Counted from the stretch's first letter, positions 50,110 to 59,212 are shown. The stretch is DNA of 64,000 nt from Halorientalis litorea (GCF_023028225.1 NZ_CP095482.1:2356001-2420000); one strand, 5' to 3'. The notes: generated from the letters alone by a model not told the origin. Numbers and translations: made by a program.

Positions 50110-51176
50110 CGACTGGCCGGTTCGTGGTACCGGTGAGCGAATCGGTGACCATCCGAAACACGGTCGCGCACGCCGTCCGCCGGGCACAGGACTCCCCGGA
50201 CGCCGAGCCGGTGGTCCACTTCGTCTATCCGCTCGCCCGCCGACTCAGGTCGGGCGAGGATGCCACCGCGACGGAGTTCCTCGAACGGGTCACCGTCTGG
50301 GCCCGCGAGGACCTCGGCGATGACGAGGGGGCCGTGGACATCGAGACAACGGTCGTCGGTGCCGACCAGTACCTGTTCGGGCCGGGCGATTACGCCGATG
50401 CTATCGAGTCATACGCGCGCGAGCAGGATCTCGATACCGTCCTGCTGGACCCCGAGTTCAACCCGACCGGTGCGACGCCCCTCCTCCCGCCACTGGAGGC
50501 GGAACTCGAACGCGCCGGACTGACGATTTCAGAGGCACCGGTGGAACGACAGACCCGCCGCCCGCGTCTCGTTCGCCCCGGCGGCCTCGGCCAGTACCTG
50601 CTCCTCGCAGGCCTTTCGTTTGCGTTTTACCTCCTCGTCAGCGGGTCACTCGCCGTCTTCGAACTCGTGACGGGTGCCATCAGTGCCGCCGTCGTGGCGA
50701 CGCTCCTCTGGCGCGTGTCGCTGACTGGGCCGACGCGGCCCGCGACGCTGCTGGGCCGCGTCGCCCGAATGGGGCTGTACGTCCCCTACCTCCTGTGGGA
50801 AATCGTCAAGGCGAACGTCGCCATCGCCTACGTGGTGTTGCACCCGAACCTCCCCATCGACCCGAAGATGGTGGAGTTCGACGCGGCCGTCTGGTCGGAA
50901 TTGCCGGTGACGACGCTCGCGAACTCCATCACGCTGACCCCGGGGACGCTCACCGTCGACGTGACGCGCCGGCACTTCACCGTCCACACGCTGACGGACG
51001 GTGCCCGCGAGGACCTGTTCGCCGGTGGGTTAGAGCGTGCCGTCCGGTTCGTCTTCTACGGCCGCGGGCCGGCCGACATCCCGAGTCCCCGTGAGCGCGG
51101 GGAAGGTGTCGAGCAAGGGGCCGCCGACGGGACCGCTGGTACCCCCGCAGAGACCGACGGAGGGACCGCCGAATGA
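50106..51176 (+). CDS. mnhE: Mrp antiporter subunit E with N-terminal UspA-like domain
   Basis: 356 residues, about twice the usual MnhE. Residues 1-145 resemble a universal-stress-type alpha/beta domain (RFVVPVSESVTIRNTVAHAV; EPVVHFVYPLARR; DAIESYAREQDLDTVLLDPE). From about 158 the MnhE domain follows, with two to three helices (YLLLAGLSFAFYLLVSGSLA; VFELVTGAISAAVVATLLWR) and the conserved end YVPYLLWEIVKANVAIAYVV, then TLANSITLTPGTLTVDV. The Mrp complex exchanges Na+ for H+. First gene of an operon running to 58095; its stop overlaps mnhF (ATGA). Confidence 0.92.
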   Translation: MTTGRFVVPVSESVTIRNTVAHAVRRAQDSPDAEPVVHFVYPLARRLRSGEDATATEFLERVTVWAREDLGDDEGAVDIETTVVGADQYLFGPGDYADAIESYAREQDLDTVLLDPEFNPTGATPLLPPLEAELERAGLTISEAPVERQTRRPRLVRPGGLGQYLLLAGLSFAFYLLVSGSLAVFELVTGAISAAVVATLLWRVSLTGPTRPATLLGRVARMGLYVPYLLWEIVKANVAIAYVVLHPNLPIDPKMVEFDAAVWSELPVTTLANSITLTPGTLTVDVTRRHFTVHTLTDGAREDLFAGGLERAVRFVFYGRGPADIPSPRERGEGVEQGAADGTAGTPAETDGGTAE

Positions 51177-51448
51177 CGCTCGTGACCGACGCGCTGTGGG
51201 TCGCCGTCGCGGCGTTCGTCCTCCTCTCGGTGGTCATCGTCTACCGCATCGTCCGCGGGCCGACGATGCAGGACCGGGTCATCGCCGTCAACGTCGTCGG
51301 GACGAACACTGTCGTCATCATCGCGCTGGTCGCCGCGGCGACGGACAACGCCGGTATCCTCGACATCGCGCTGATTTACGCCCTGCTGAACTTCCTGATG
51401 AGCATCGCTATCTCGAAGTTCACCGTCGAGCGCGGAGGTGTGCTGTAA
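51173..51448 (+). CDS. mnhF: Mrp antiporter subunit F
   Basis: 91 residues with three membrane helices. The family core is YRIVRGPTMQDRVIAVNVVG, followed by LVAAATDNAGILDIALIYAL and LNFLMSIAISKFTVERGG. The Asp of MQDRV is conserved in MnhF/MrpF. Overlaps the mnhE stop by four bases and directly abuts mnhG, so all are in one transcript. Confidence 0.93.
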   Translation: MTLVTDALWVAVAAFVLLSVVIVYRIVRGPTMQDRVIAVNVVGTNTVVIIALVAAATDNAGILDIALIYALLNFLMSIAISKFTVERGGVL

Positions 51449-51766
51449 ATGGTGACGCCCCTCGAAATCGCCGTCGTCGCGTTGCTGGCCGGCGGCGTGT
51501 TCTTCGGACTGGTCGCGGCGGTCGGTATCGTCCGCCTGCCGGACCTCTACACCCGGACCCACGCCGCCTCGAAGACCGACACCCTCGGTGCGGGTTTCTC
51601 GCTCGCCGCCGTCGCGCTCGTCCTGAACGCACAACTGCCGACCGTCAAGACCGTTCTCCTACTGGTGTTCCTGTTCATCACGAACCCCACGGCTGCACAC
51701 GCCATCGCTCGCGCCGCCGCGGACCAAGACATCGAACCGTGGACGACCGAGGGGGGTGACGACTGA
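51449..51766 (+). CDS. mnhG: Mrp antiporter subunit G
   Basis: 105 residues, three membrane helices. Core motif GIVRLPDLYTRTHAASKTDT with LGAGFSLAAVALV is the signature of MnhG/PhaG, followed by VKTVLLLVFLFITNPTAAHA and an acidic tail. It begins directly after the mnhF stop; its stop overlaps the next ATG by one base (TGATG). Confidence 0.94.
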   Translation: MVTPLEIAVVALLAGGVFFGLVAAVGIVRLPDLYTRTHAASKTDTLGAGFSLAAVALVLNAQLPTVKTVLLLVFLFITNPTAAHAIARAAADQDIEPWTTEGGDD

Positions 51767-52302
51767 TGGTCGACCCCCTCGCTCTCACGCTCCTCAGTCT
51801 GGTGTTGGCCTGCGCGCTGGCGACGGCGGTCCTCCGGGACGTGCTCGGGGCCATCATCGCCTTCGCCGCTTACAGCCTCGGCATCTCCATCATCTGGGTC
51901 GTCCTCCGTGCCCCCGACGTGGGCCTGACCGAGGCCGCGGTCGGTGCCGGCGTGACGACGGTCCTGTTCCTGCTGACCATCGCGAAGACGGTGCGGCCGT
52001 CGGGCGACCGCCTTCTGGTCTCCCCCGACCCGAAGGGTCTCGCGGTGGCCGCCCTGCTGGTCGGTGTGTTGTTGACGACGCTGGGGGCACTCCCGCCGGT
52101 CGGCAGCGACGCGACACCCGTGGCCACGTCGGAGGTCACGGAGTACTACCTCGAAAACGCCTACAAAGAGGCGGGCGTCAAGAACGCCGTGACCGCTGTG
52201 CTCGCGGCCTACCGTGGGTTCGACACGCTCGGCGAGGCCGTGGTGGTGTTCGCGGCGGGCGTCGGCCTGCTCGTCGTGTTGAACAAGGAGGTGTTCGAAT
52301 GA
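51766..52302 (+). CDS. Mrp subunit with DUF4040/MrpA C-terminal-type domain
   Basis: 178 residues, five predicted helices. The first half (LLSLVLACALATAVLRDVLG; AIIAFAAYSLGISIIWVVLR; APDVGLTEAAVGAGVTTVLF) is the MbhD/DUF4040 domain that in bacteria forms part of MrpA; the acidic APDVGLTEAAVG loop is conserved and thought to be in the ion path. The second half (LAVAALLVGVLLTTLGALPP; FDTLGEAVVVFAAGVGLLVV) corresponds to the MrpA end and MbhE. So the MrpA tail is a separate gene here. Overlaps mnhB by four bases. Confidence 0.88.
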   Translation: MVDPLALTLLSLVLACALATAVLRDVLGAIIAFAAYSLGISIIWVVLRAPDVGLTEAAVGAGVTTVLFLLTIAKTVRPSGDRLLVSPDPKGLAVAALLVGVLLTTLGALPPVGSDATPVATSEVTEYYLENAYKEAGVKNAVTAVLAAYRGFDTLGEAVVVFAAGVGLLVVLNKEVFE

Positions 52303-52787
52303 GTACCGACCCGGAGGACGGCCGGGAGCGTCGCCTCTACGTCGAGAGTCCAATCATCATGGCGACGGTCCGGGTCGTCGCGCCGTTCGTGTTCACGTTC
52401 GGTCTCTACATCATGTTCCACGGGGCCGACTCCGCGGGCGGTGGGTTCCAAGGGGGCGTCATCGTCAGCACCGTCATCCTGATGCTGGGCATCGCCTTCG
52501 GCATCGAACCCGTCCGGGAGTGGCTCGACCCCGCGGCCGTCGTCGCGGTGGTCGGCGTCGGCGTCGGTGCCTTCCTGCTCGTCGGGATGGGCACCGTCGC
52601 CCTCGGCGGCGCGTTCCTCGACTACCCGGTGTTGCCCATCACGAAGGCGAGCAAGTACGGCATCGAGTTCGTCGAACTCGCCATCGGCGTCATCGTCTCG
52701 GGCATCGTCGTCGGCCTGTTCTTCGCCATCGCCGCCGGCGTCACACAGGACGACGACGAGACCGACCGTGAGGGGGGATTGCTGTGA
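52299..52787 (+). CDS. mnhB: Mrp antiporter subunit B
   Basis: 162 residues, four helices. Core: PIIMATVRVVAPFVFTFGLY, IMFHGADSAGGGFQGGVIVS (the HG...GGGFQGG signature of MnhB), and VELAIGVIVSGIVVGLFFAI. An Asp-rich C-terminus follows. Begins at ATG 52299 overlapping the stop of the previous gene and overlaps the GTG start of mnhC. Confidence 0.94.
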   Translation: MSTDPEDGRERRLYVESPIIMATVRVVAPFVFTFGLYIMFHGADSAGGGFQGGVIVSTVILMLGIAFGIEPVREWLDPAAVVAVVGVGVGAFLLVGMGTVALGGAFLDYPVLPITKASKYGIEFVELAIGVIVSGIVVGLFFAIAAGVTQDDDETDREGGLL

Positions 52788-53140
52788 TACCGTTCCTCGA
52801 CAACCACCTCTACTACGTGGCGACGTTCCTCCTGCTCGGTATCGGTGCGTACATGATGATCTCCGACCGCAACCTCGTCAAGAAGATCATCGGCATGAAC
52901 ATCTTCCAGACGGGCATCTTCCTGTTTTTCATCGCCGCGGCGTTCCTCGACGGGGCGACCAACCCCGTCCTCTCGCAACCGGGGCCGTACGTCAGCCCGC
53001 TTCCGCACGTCCTCATCCTGACGGCAATCGTCGTCGGGGTGAGCCTCACCGCCGTCGCGCTGGCGCTCGTCGTCCGCATCTACAGCGAGTACGGCACCCT
53101 CGAAACCGACGTACTGGCGGAGGTGCGTGCCGATGAGTGA
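52784..53140 (+). CDS. mnhC: Mrp antiporter subunit C (NuoK-like)
   Basis: 118 residues, three helices, homologous to NuoK of complex I. HLYYVATFLLLGIGAYMMIS, then RNLVKKIIGMNIFQTGIFLF and LTAIVVGVSLTAVALALVVR. The stretch between helices 2 and 3 (SQPGPYVSPLPHVLILTAIV) is typical of MnhC. Start is GTG 52784 in the mnhB stop region (GTGA); its end overlaps the mnhD-type gene by eight bases. Confidence 0.93.
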   Translation: MIPFLDNHLYYVATFLLLGIGAYMMISDRNLVKKIIGMNIFQTGIFLFFIAAAFLDGATNPVLSQPGPYVSPLPHVLILTAIVVGVSLTAVALALVVRIYSEYGTLETDVLAEVRADE

Positions 53141-54629
53141 CCTCCTGCCGTTCCTCGTCGCCGCGCCCATCGCCTTCTCTGTCGCGGCACTGCTCGTCGG
53201 TATCGCCCGCTCGGGGACCGGGTGGTACGTCGCGCTCGCCGCGATGGGCCTTCAGACCGCCATCGCGGGCGTCCTCGCGGTCAGGGCGTTCACGACCGGC
53301 ACGATTCGGTACGTCGTCGGCGGGTTCGAGGTGCCGTTCGGCATCGAACTGGTCGTCGACGGCCTCTCGGCGTCGATGCTCGTCCTCGTCGCCGTCGTCG
53401 GGTTGGGTGTCCTCGCGTACGCGCGACAGGCCGGACCGCGCTCGAACCCCTTCTACGCCACGTACCTCCTGCTCGTGGCGGGGCTGAGCGGCATGTGCCT
53501 GACCGGAGACGTGTTCAACATGTACGTCTTCCTCGAAATCGTGGGGCTGACCGCCTACGCGCTGGTCGCCAGCGGGGACTCCGGGCGGTCGGCCGTCGCC
53601 GCGCTCAAGTACCTCATCGTGGGCACCGTCGGTGCCTCGCTGTTCCTGCTCGGCGTCGGCTACGCCTACATCGCGACGGGGACGCTCAACATGGCCGACC
53701 TCGCGGTGAAACTCGCCGATGTCGGCTACACCTCGACGCTGGTCCAGACGGCGTTCGCGTTCGTCGTGATTGGCCTGTTCATCAAGGTGGCCGTCTTCCC
53801 CCTGCACACGTGGCAACCGGAGGCCTACGCCGGCGCGCCGGACAGCGTCAGCGGCCTCATCTCCGCGCTAGTCTCGACGGTCAGCGCGTACGCACTCGTC
53901 CGCGTCGTCCTCGACGTGTTCACCCCTTCGTTCCTCGCGGCGAACCCTCTCGCCCGTGACCTGCTGGCCGCGGGCGCGATGGTGAGCATCGTCGCCGGGA
54001 GCGTCCTCGCGGTGGCCCAGTCCGAAATCAAGCGGATGCTCGCGTACTCCTCGGTGTCGCAGTTCGGCCTCGTCCTCGGTGCCCTCGCCGTGACGAACGG
54101 CACGGCACTCGTGGGTGCGGCCGTCCACCTGTTCGGCCACGCCGTAATGAAGGGCGGTCTGTTCCTCACCGCCGGCCTCATCGGCACGGGGTCCGGCGGG
54201 CGAACCCTCGACGGCTACGACGGCCTCGGCGAGCGGATGCCCGTCGCGTCGGCGGCGTTCGCTGTCCTCGCGTTCGCCATGGTCGGCGTCCCGCCGGCCG
54301 TCGGGTTCATGGGCAAGTGGTACATCGCGCTGGGGGCCGTCGAGGGGCAACTGTGGCCGCTCGCGGCGGTCATCCTCCTCTCGACGCTGCTGACGCTCGC
54401 GTACTTCGCGCGTCTCGTCGAGCGGATGTACTTCCGTGACCCGGCCCCGGCGGCGGCGTCCGAGGCTAGCGCGGAGGCCGAGGCCGCCGTCGTCACGGAC
54501 GGGGGGCGCGTCTCGCTGGGGATGTACGCCGCCGTCGTGGCGGCCGCCCTGCTGGCCGTCGTCCTCGGCCTCGCAGTCGCACAGTACGGACAGTTGCTCG
54601 AACCGACGGTTCAGGCACTCCTCTCATGA
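53133..54629 (+). CDS. mnhD: Mrp antiporter-type subunit D (1), NuoN/M-like
   Basis: 498 residues, about 14 helices. Proton-channel features of the complex I antiporter family: Glu in NMYVFLEIVGLTAYALVASG (TM5 Glu), Lys in AVAALKYLIVG and FVVIGLFIKVAVFPLHTWQP (TM7 Lys, H-W-P), EIKRMLAYSSVSQFGLVLGA, HLFGHAVMKGGLF (TM12-type Lys). Ala/Glu-rich loop at about 436-455. ATG 53133 is used rather than an in-frame GTG at 53127. Overlaps the following gene by four bases. Confidence 0.92.
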   Translation: MSDLLPFLVAAPIAFSVAALLVGIARSGTGWYVALAAMGLQTAIAGVLAVRAFTTGTIRYVVGGFEVPFGIELVVDGLSASMLVLVAVVGLGVLAYARQAGPRSNPFYATYLLLVAGLSGMCLTGDVFNMYVFLEIVGLTAYALVASGDSGRSAVAALKYLIVGTVGASLFLLGVGYAYIATGTLNMADLAVKLADVGYTSTLVQTAFAFVVIGLFIKVAVFPLHTWQPEAYAGAPDSVSGLISALVSTVSAYALVRVVLDVFTPSFLAANPLARDLLAAGAMVSIVAGSVLAVAQSEIKRMLAYSSVSQFGLVLGALAVTNGTALVGAAVHLFGHAVMKGGLFLTAGLIGTGSGGRTLDGYDGLGERMPVASAAFAVLAFAMVGVPPAVGFMGKWYIALGAVEGQLWPLAAVILLSTLLTLAYFARLVERMYFRDPAPAAASEASAEAEAAVVTDGGRVSLGMYAAVVAAALLAVVLGLAVAQYGQLLEPTVQALLS

Positions 54630-56380
54630 CCGACATCGTCTCCCTCAGACCGGCACTGGCAGTACTGGTTTCGGTAGTCGCAATCCCGCTCATTCTCGCC
54701 TCTCACGGGCGGCCCAACCTCCGGGAGCTGTGGACGATACTGGCGGCCGTGACGAAACTCGGCATCGTCGCGAGCATGGTGCCCGCCGTGCTGGCCGGGA
54801 ACGCCTACGTCACCGACTTCGGTACCTTCCTCCCCGGTATCCGCTTCGTGCTGCGGGCCGACGCGCTCGGCCTCCTCTTCGGTCTGCTCGCCAGCCTCCT
54901 GTGGCTGGTGACGAGTTTCTACTCCATCGGCTACATGCGGGGCCTCTCGGAACACGCACAGACGCGCTACTTCGCGGCCTTCGCCGCCAGTCTCGCCTCG
55001 GCCGTCGGCGTCGCCTTCGCGGCCAACCTCATCGTCCTGTTCGTGTTCTACGAACTGCTGACCGTCGCGACCTACCCGCTGGTCGCTCACGACGAGACTG
55101 ACGAGGCCCGCGCCGCCGGACGGAAGTACCTCGCGTACACCTTCGGCGGCGGCGTCGCCGTCTTCGCCGGGGCTGTCTTGGTGTTCTGGCTGACGGGGAC
55201 GACGACGTTCGCACCGGGCGGCATCGCGGCCCTCGCGACTGCGGACCCGACGCTCGCCCGCGCGGCGTTCGCCCTCTTGGCGGCCGGGTTCGGGGTCAAG
55301 GCGGGTCTGATGCCCGTTCACTCGTGGCTTCCGGACGCGATGGTCGCTCCGACGCCCGTCTCGGGGCTGCTCCACGCCGTCGCCGTCGTCAAGTCCGGCG
55401 TGTTCGGCATCGCCCGCGTCGTCTTGGAGGTGTTCGGCCCGAACCTCACCGGCGAGCTGGGGATGGGCCTGCCGCTGGCCGCGCTCGCGGCCTTCACCCT
55501 GACCGCCGCCAGCGTCATCGCACTCAGGCAGGACAACCTCAAACGCCGGCTCGCGTTCTCGACGGTGAGTCAACTCTCCTACATCGTCCTCGGCCTCGCC
55601 GTCGGTGCGGTTGCCGCGGGGACCGCCGGCGTCTCCGACCGGGCGGTGGCACTCGCGCTGGTCGGCGGCTTGCTCCACATCCCCGCACACGCGTTCATGA
55701 AACTCACGCTGTTCTTCTGTGCGGGGGCCATCCACGTCGAGACGCACACCGACGACATCAGCAACATGGCCGGTATCGGGAAGCGGATGCCGCTGACGAT
55801 GGGCGCGTTCGCCGTCGCGGCGGCCGGGATGGCCGGCATCCCGCTCGTGGCGGGGTTCGTCAGCAAGTACTTCCTGCTCGTGGGGGCCGTCTCGGCCGGG
55901 GGGACGATATTCGCCGCCGCGTTACTCGTCTCGGGCGTCCTCAACATCGCGTACTTCTGGCCCGTCGTCTACACCGCCTTCTTCGAGTCGCCGGGGACGG
56001 CCGACCGGAAACCGCTCCTCGAAGGACCGCCCGGCGGGTGGTTCGGCCGGGGCAACGCCGCTACGGACGGCGGTACCGCGGCGGGCGGTGACGGTGGCCC
56101 GCGACCCGACGGTGGGGCTCCGGGCGAGGACCCGACCGACGCCCACGTCGAACACGGCTTCGCCGACGACCACGCGGGACAGGACCACCTCGACGAGCAC
56201 GAACACGGTGGCGACTGGGACCCTCGCGGCTGGCGCGGTGACGAGTCCACGTGGTTCATGCTCGCACCCATCTGCTTCGCGGCCGCTGGCTCTGTCGTCC
56301 TCGGCATCGTCCCCGACGCGGCGGTGTTCCTACGCATCGTCCGTCTCGTCGTCTCGCTCGTGACGGGGGTGAGCGTCTGA
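54626..56380 (+). CDS. Mrp antiporter-type subunit D (2) with His/Asp-rich loop
   Basis: 584 residues of the NuoL/M/N family. Conserved sites: LFVFYELLTVATYPLVAHDE (Glu), FGVKAGLMPVHSWLPDAMVA (Lys, H-W-P-D), LLHAVAVVKSGVFG, DNLKRRLAFSTVSQLSYIVL, HAFMKLTLFFCAGAI. A loop of about 70 residues (about 465-535) near the end is unlike other members: Gly-rich (GGTAAGGDGGPRPDGG), then a stretch with many His (VEHGFADDHAGQDHLDEHEH). It is followed by one or two last helices. Overlaps the next gene by one base. Confidence 0.9.
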   Translation: MTDIVSLRPALAVLVSVVAIPLILASHGRPNLRELWTILAAVTKLGIVASMVPAVLAGNAYVTDFGTFLPGIRFVLRADALGLLFGLLASLLWLVTSFYSIGYMRGLSEHAQTRYFAAFAASLASAVGVAFAANLIVLFVFYELLTVATYPLVAHDETDEARAAGRKYLAYTFGGGVAVFAGAVLVFWLTGTTTFAPGGIAALATADPTLARAAFALLAAGFGVKAGLMPVHSWLPDAMVAPTPVSGLLHAVAVVKSGVFGIARVVLEVFGPNLTGELGMGLPLAALAAFTLTAASVIALRQDNLKRRLAFSTVSQLSYIVLGLAVGAVAAGTAGVSDRAVALALVGGLLHIPAHAFMKLTLFFCAGAIHVETHTDDISNMAGIGKRMPLTMGAFAVAAAGMAGIPLVAGFVSKYFLLVGAVSAGGTIFAAALLVSGVLNIAYFWPVVYTAFFESPGTADRKPLLEGPPGGWFGRGNAATDGGTAAGGDGGPRPDGGAPGEDPTDAHVEHGFADDHAGQDHLDEHEHGGDWDPRGWRGDESTWFMLAPICFAAAGSVVLGIVPDAAVFLRIVRLVVSLVTGVSV

Positions 56381-58095
56381 TGGTCGAGGCGACGCTCCCG
56401 GCCGTCGTGCCGCCGTTCGTGCCCGTCGTCGTCGCCGCGCTCCTCCTGCCGTTCGTCGGGCGGCGCGTCGGGCACGCGCTCGGCATCCTCGCTACAGCCG
56501 CCGTCGTCCCCTACGTCCTCCTCGTCCCCGAGGGCGCGCACCTGCCGACGCTGCTCTTTGGCTTCGACGCCGTGCTGTTCAACGTCGACGCGTTCTCGCG
56601 GCTGATGGGCCTCATCTTCGGGTTCATCGGTGCGGTGGCGGTGCTGTACTCGTGGGCCAGCGAGGCCGAGGCCGCTCAGACGGCCTTCGCGCTGGGCTAC
56701 GTCGGTACCAGCCTCGGTGCGGTGTTCGGCGGCGACTGGCTCACACTCGTCTTCTTCTGGGAGCTGATGGCCGTCACCTCGACGCTGCTGGTGTGGCACT
56801 ACGGCGGCCGGGCGGTTCGGGCGGCGTTCCGCTACGCCCTGCTCCACGGCGTCGGCGGGACGCTCCTGCTCGGGGCCGTCGTCTGGCACTACGCCGAAGT
56901 CGGGTCGGTGCTGTTCGCCGACGCCACGGGGATGGCCGGCGTCGTCGCCCCCGTGCTGGCGGCCATCGGTATCGGGGTCAACGTCGGCTTCGTCGGCCTG
57001 CACGCGTGGCTCCCGGACACGTACCCGCGCCCGCACGTGGCCGCCAGCGTCTTCCTCTGCGTGTTCACGACCAAGACGGGCGTCTACGGCATGTACCGTG
57101 TCTTCCCCGAGGGCCAACTCGCCATCGCGTACATGGGGGGGCTGATGGCTCTCTTCGGCGCGGGGATGGCACTCCTCCAGAACGACATGCGCCGCCTGCT
57201 CTCCTATCACATCCAGTCACAGGTGGGCTACATGGTCGCGGGCGTCGGCATTGGTACCGCGCTGGCGACGGCGGGCGCGTTCGGGCACGTGTTCAACCAC
57301 ATCCTCTACAAGAGCCTGCTGTTCATGACCGTCGGCGTCGTCATCTATCGCACCGGCGAGGAGAGCCTGAAGAAGGTCGGCGGCCTCGGCCGGAAGATGC
57401 CGCTGACGGCCGTCACGTTCACCGTCGCCGCGCTCTCCATCGCGGGCTTCCCGGGGTTCAACGGCTTCGTCTCCAAGACGATGGTCATCTCGGCGGCCCA
57501 CAAGGAACACATCGACGTGCTGTGGTACCTCCTGCTCGCGGGGGGCGTTGGCACCTTCCTCTCGTTCATCAAACTGGGCTACTACGCCTTCTACCACGGC
57601 GAGTACGACGGCGAGGTCCGGGACGCCAACCTCGGACAGAGCGTCGCAATGGTCACTGTGGCGGGCCTGTGTGTCGTCTACGGCGTCGCGCCCGGCGCGC
57701 TGTACGCCATCGTCCCGGGGAGTTTCAAATTTACCGCGTTCACCACCGGCCACCTCATCGAGGGCGTCGCGCTGGCGGCCACTGGCGTCGTCGGCTTCGT
57801 CCTGCTGAAGTCGCCGCTCTCCCTCGTCGGGCGCGTCCCCGACATCGATAGCCTCTACAACCCGCTCACGTTCTACGCGACGCGTGCCGTGGTGTTCGTG
57901 ACCACCGAGACGTTCGCCGCGACGGACCGCCTCGTCGTCCGGGCCTCCCGCGGCGTCGTCGCCGCCGTCAGCGACCCGGGGCGGGCCGTCGGTGACCTCG
58001 TGGGAACCGACCGTGTCGACCTCGAAGCCGACATCGGCACCTCGGTGTTGCTGGTGACCGCCGCGCTGGCACTCGCGCTGGTGTTGGTCCTCTAG
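56380..58095 (+). CDS. Mrp antiporter-type subunit D (3)
   Basis: 571 residues, about 15 helices, third antiporter-like subunit in the operon. Features: WLTLVFFWELMAVTSTLLVW (Glu), VNVGFVGLHAWLPDTYPRPH (usual Lys of this helix is replaced by V/F here), VFTTKTGVYGMYRVFPEGQL, NDMRRLLSYHIQSQVGYMVA, HVFNHILYKSLLFMTVGVVI and FNGFVSKTMVISAA. In the C-terminal part a long charged region (EVRDANLGQS and DPGRAVGDLVGTDRVDLEAD) borders final helices. Last gene of the operon; its stop overlaps the stop of the convergent SDR gene. Confidence 0.9.
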   Translation: MVEATLPAVVPPFVPVVVAALLLPFVGRRVGHALGILATAAVVPYVLLVPEGAHLPTLLFGFDAVLFNVDAFSRLMGLIFGFIGAVAVLYSWASEAEAAQTAFALGYVGTSLGAVFGGDWLTLVFFWELMAVTSTLLVWHYGGRAVRAAFRYALLHGVGGTLLLGAVVWHYAEVGSVLFADATGMAGVVAPVLAAIGIGVNVGFVGLHAWLPDTYPRPHVAASVFLCVFTTKTGVYGMYRVFPEGQLAIAYMGGLMALFGAGMALLQNDMRRLLSYHIQSQVGYMVAGVGIGTALATAGAFGHVFNHILYKSLLFMTVGVVIYRTGEESLKKVGGLGRKMPLTAVTFTVAALSIAGFPGFNGFVSKTMVISAAHKEHIDVLWYLLLAGGVGTFLSFIKLGYYAFYHGEYDGEVRDANLGQSVAMVTVAGLCVVYGVAPGALYAIVPGSFKFTAFTTGHLIEGVALAATGVVGFVLLKSPLSLVGRVPDIDSLYNPLTFYATRAVVFVTTETFAATDRLVVRASRGVVAAVSDPGRAVGDLVGTDRVDLEADIGTSVLLVTAALALALVLVL

Positions 58096-58862
58096 TAGGT
58101 GCCGCCGGCGTCGACGGCTATCTCCTGTCCCGTTATCTTGCGGGCGTGTGGCCCGGCGAGGTACGCCACCTGTTCGGCCACGTCTTCTGGCTGGATGAGG
58201 TAGTCCGGGAGCGCGAAGTCGTCGTCTCCGATGCTGGCGGGTTCGGCGTTCTCGACGCTCGCCAACTCCGCCTGTGCCGCGATGGCGTCCTCGATACGGT
58301 CGCCCGCTACGGGTCCGGGTTGGACGACGTTGACCGTCACGTCGTCGCGGCCGAGTTCGTAGGCCAGCGTCCGCGTCAACCCCACGAGTCCCATCTTCGA
58401 GGCGGCGTAGGGTGTCCGGTTCGGGTACGGTCGCTTCCCGCCGATAGAGCCGATGTTGACGACGCTCCCGCGGTCGCTCTCACGGAGGTAGGGGCCGGCG
58501 TGCTTGACACACCGCCACGCGCCGGTGAGGTTCACGTTCAGCACCTGCTCCCAGTCGGCCTCCTCCACCCGGTCGTAGGGGTCCACCGGGCCGGCGATAC
58601 CGGCGTTGTTGACGAGACAGTCGAGGCCGCCGAACGACTCCGCCGTGGCCTCGATGGCTGCGGCGACGCTCTCCTCGTCGGTCACGTCCGTCTCGACGGC
58701 GAGCGTCCGGTCGTCGTCCCCGATGTCCGCGGCCGTCTCGTAGATGCCCTCGCCCCGGGCCGCGAGCGCGACGTTCGCGCCGTAGTCGGCCATCGTGAGT
58801 GCGATTTCCCGCCCGATACCTTGGCTCGCGCCGGTGACGAACGTGGTGACCTCTTCCAGCAT
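58092..58862 (-). CDS. Short-chain dehydrogenase/reductase (FabG-like)
   Basis: 256 residues. GASQGIG at 11-17, NNAG at 85-88, Ser139 (NIGSIGG), Tyr152 and Lys156 (YAASK). AARG after strand 2 (Arg36) suggests NADP use. C-terminal ITGQEIAVDAGGTY is typical of 3-oxoacyl-ACP reductase and related SDRs; the substrate cannot be told. ATG 58862 begins just before the first strand; a longer in-frame start to 58931 lacks fold support. Convergent with the Mrp operon. Confidence 0.92.
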   Translation of the reverse strand: MLEEVTTFVTGASQGIGREIALTMADYGANVALAARGEGIYETAADIGDDDRTLAVETDVTDEESVAAAIEATAESFGGLDCLVNNAGIAGPVDPYDRVEEADWEQVLNVNLTGAWRCVKHAGPYLRESDRGSVVNIGSIGGKRPYPNRTPYAASKMGLVGLTRTLAYELGRDDVTVNVVQPGPVAGDRIEDAIAAQAELASVENAEPASIGDDDFALPDYLIQPEDVAEQVAYLAGPHARKITGQEIAVDAGGTY

Positions 58863-58966
58863 GGCACTGCCCACGGAGGCCACCGGGAAATTCGTTGGGT
58901 CGCCGCCGTCGGAGCAAGTGTGCCCACACACTACGTTTTATGGCGCGTCGTCTTCTAGCTTGATGT

Positions 58967-59212
58967 ATGAGTAGCGAGGGTCCCGAGTCGGAGAGCAAAG
59001 TGTCGGGGAATCAGGCGAACATCCCCGCTCACATCCGCCGCGAACTCGATATCGACGACGGTGACAGACTCCGCTGGCACGTCGAGGGCGACGGGACGCT
59101 CCGCGTCGAAGTCGTCCAGCAGCGTCGCGGGACGTTCAGTGACTTCGGGGGATACGACGGTGACCGCGGGACGACGGTCACGGCCGACCACGACGCGTGG
59201 GGCGTCGAGTAG
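58967..59212 (+). CDS. vapB: AbrB/MazE-type antitoxin (VapB-like)
   Basis: 81 residues. The swapped-hairpin AbrB fold is visible in KVSGNQANIPAHIRRELDID and DGDRLRWHVEGDGTLRVEVV. The acidic C-terminal tail (TVTADHDAWGVE) would wrap the toxin. It ends at 59212 directly before the PIN-domain toxin start, the standard antitoxin-toxin order. TATA-like CGTTTTATGG lies at 58933-58942, about 25-34 nt before the ATG. It likely represses its own promoter. Confidence 0.88.
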   Translation: MSSEGPESESKVSGNQANIPAHIRRELDIDDGDRLRWHVEGDGTLRVEVVQQRRGTFSDFGGYDGDRGTTVTADHDAWGVE

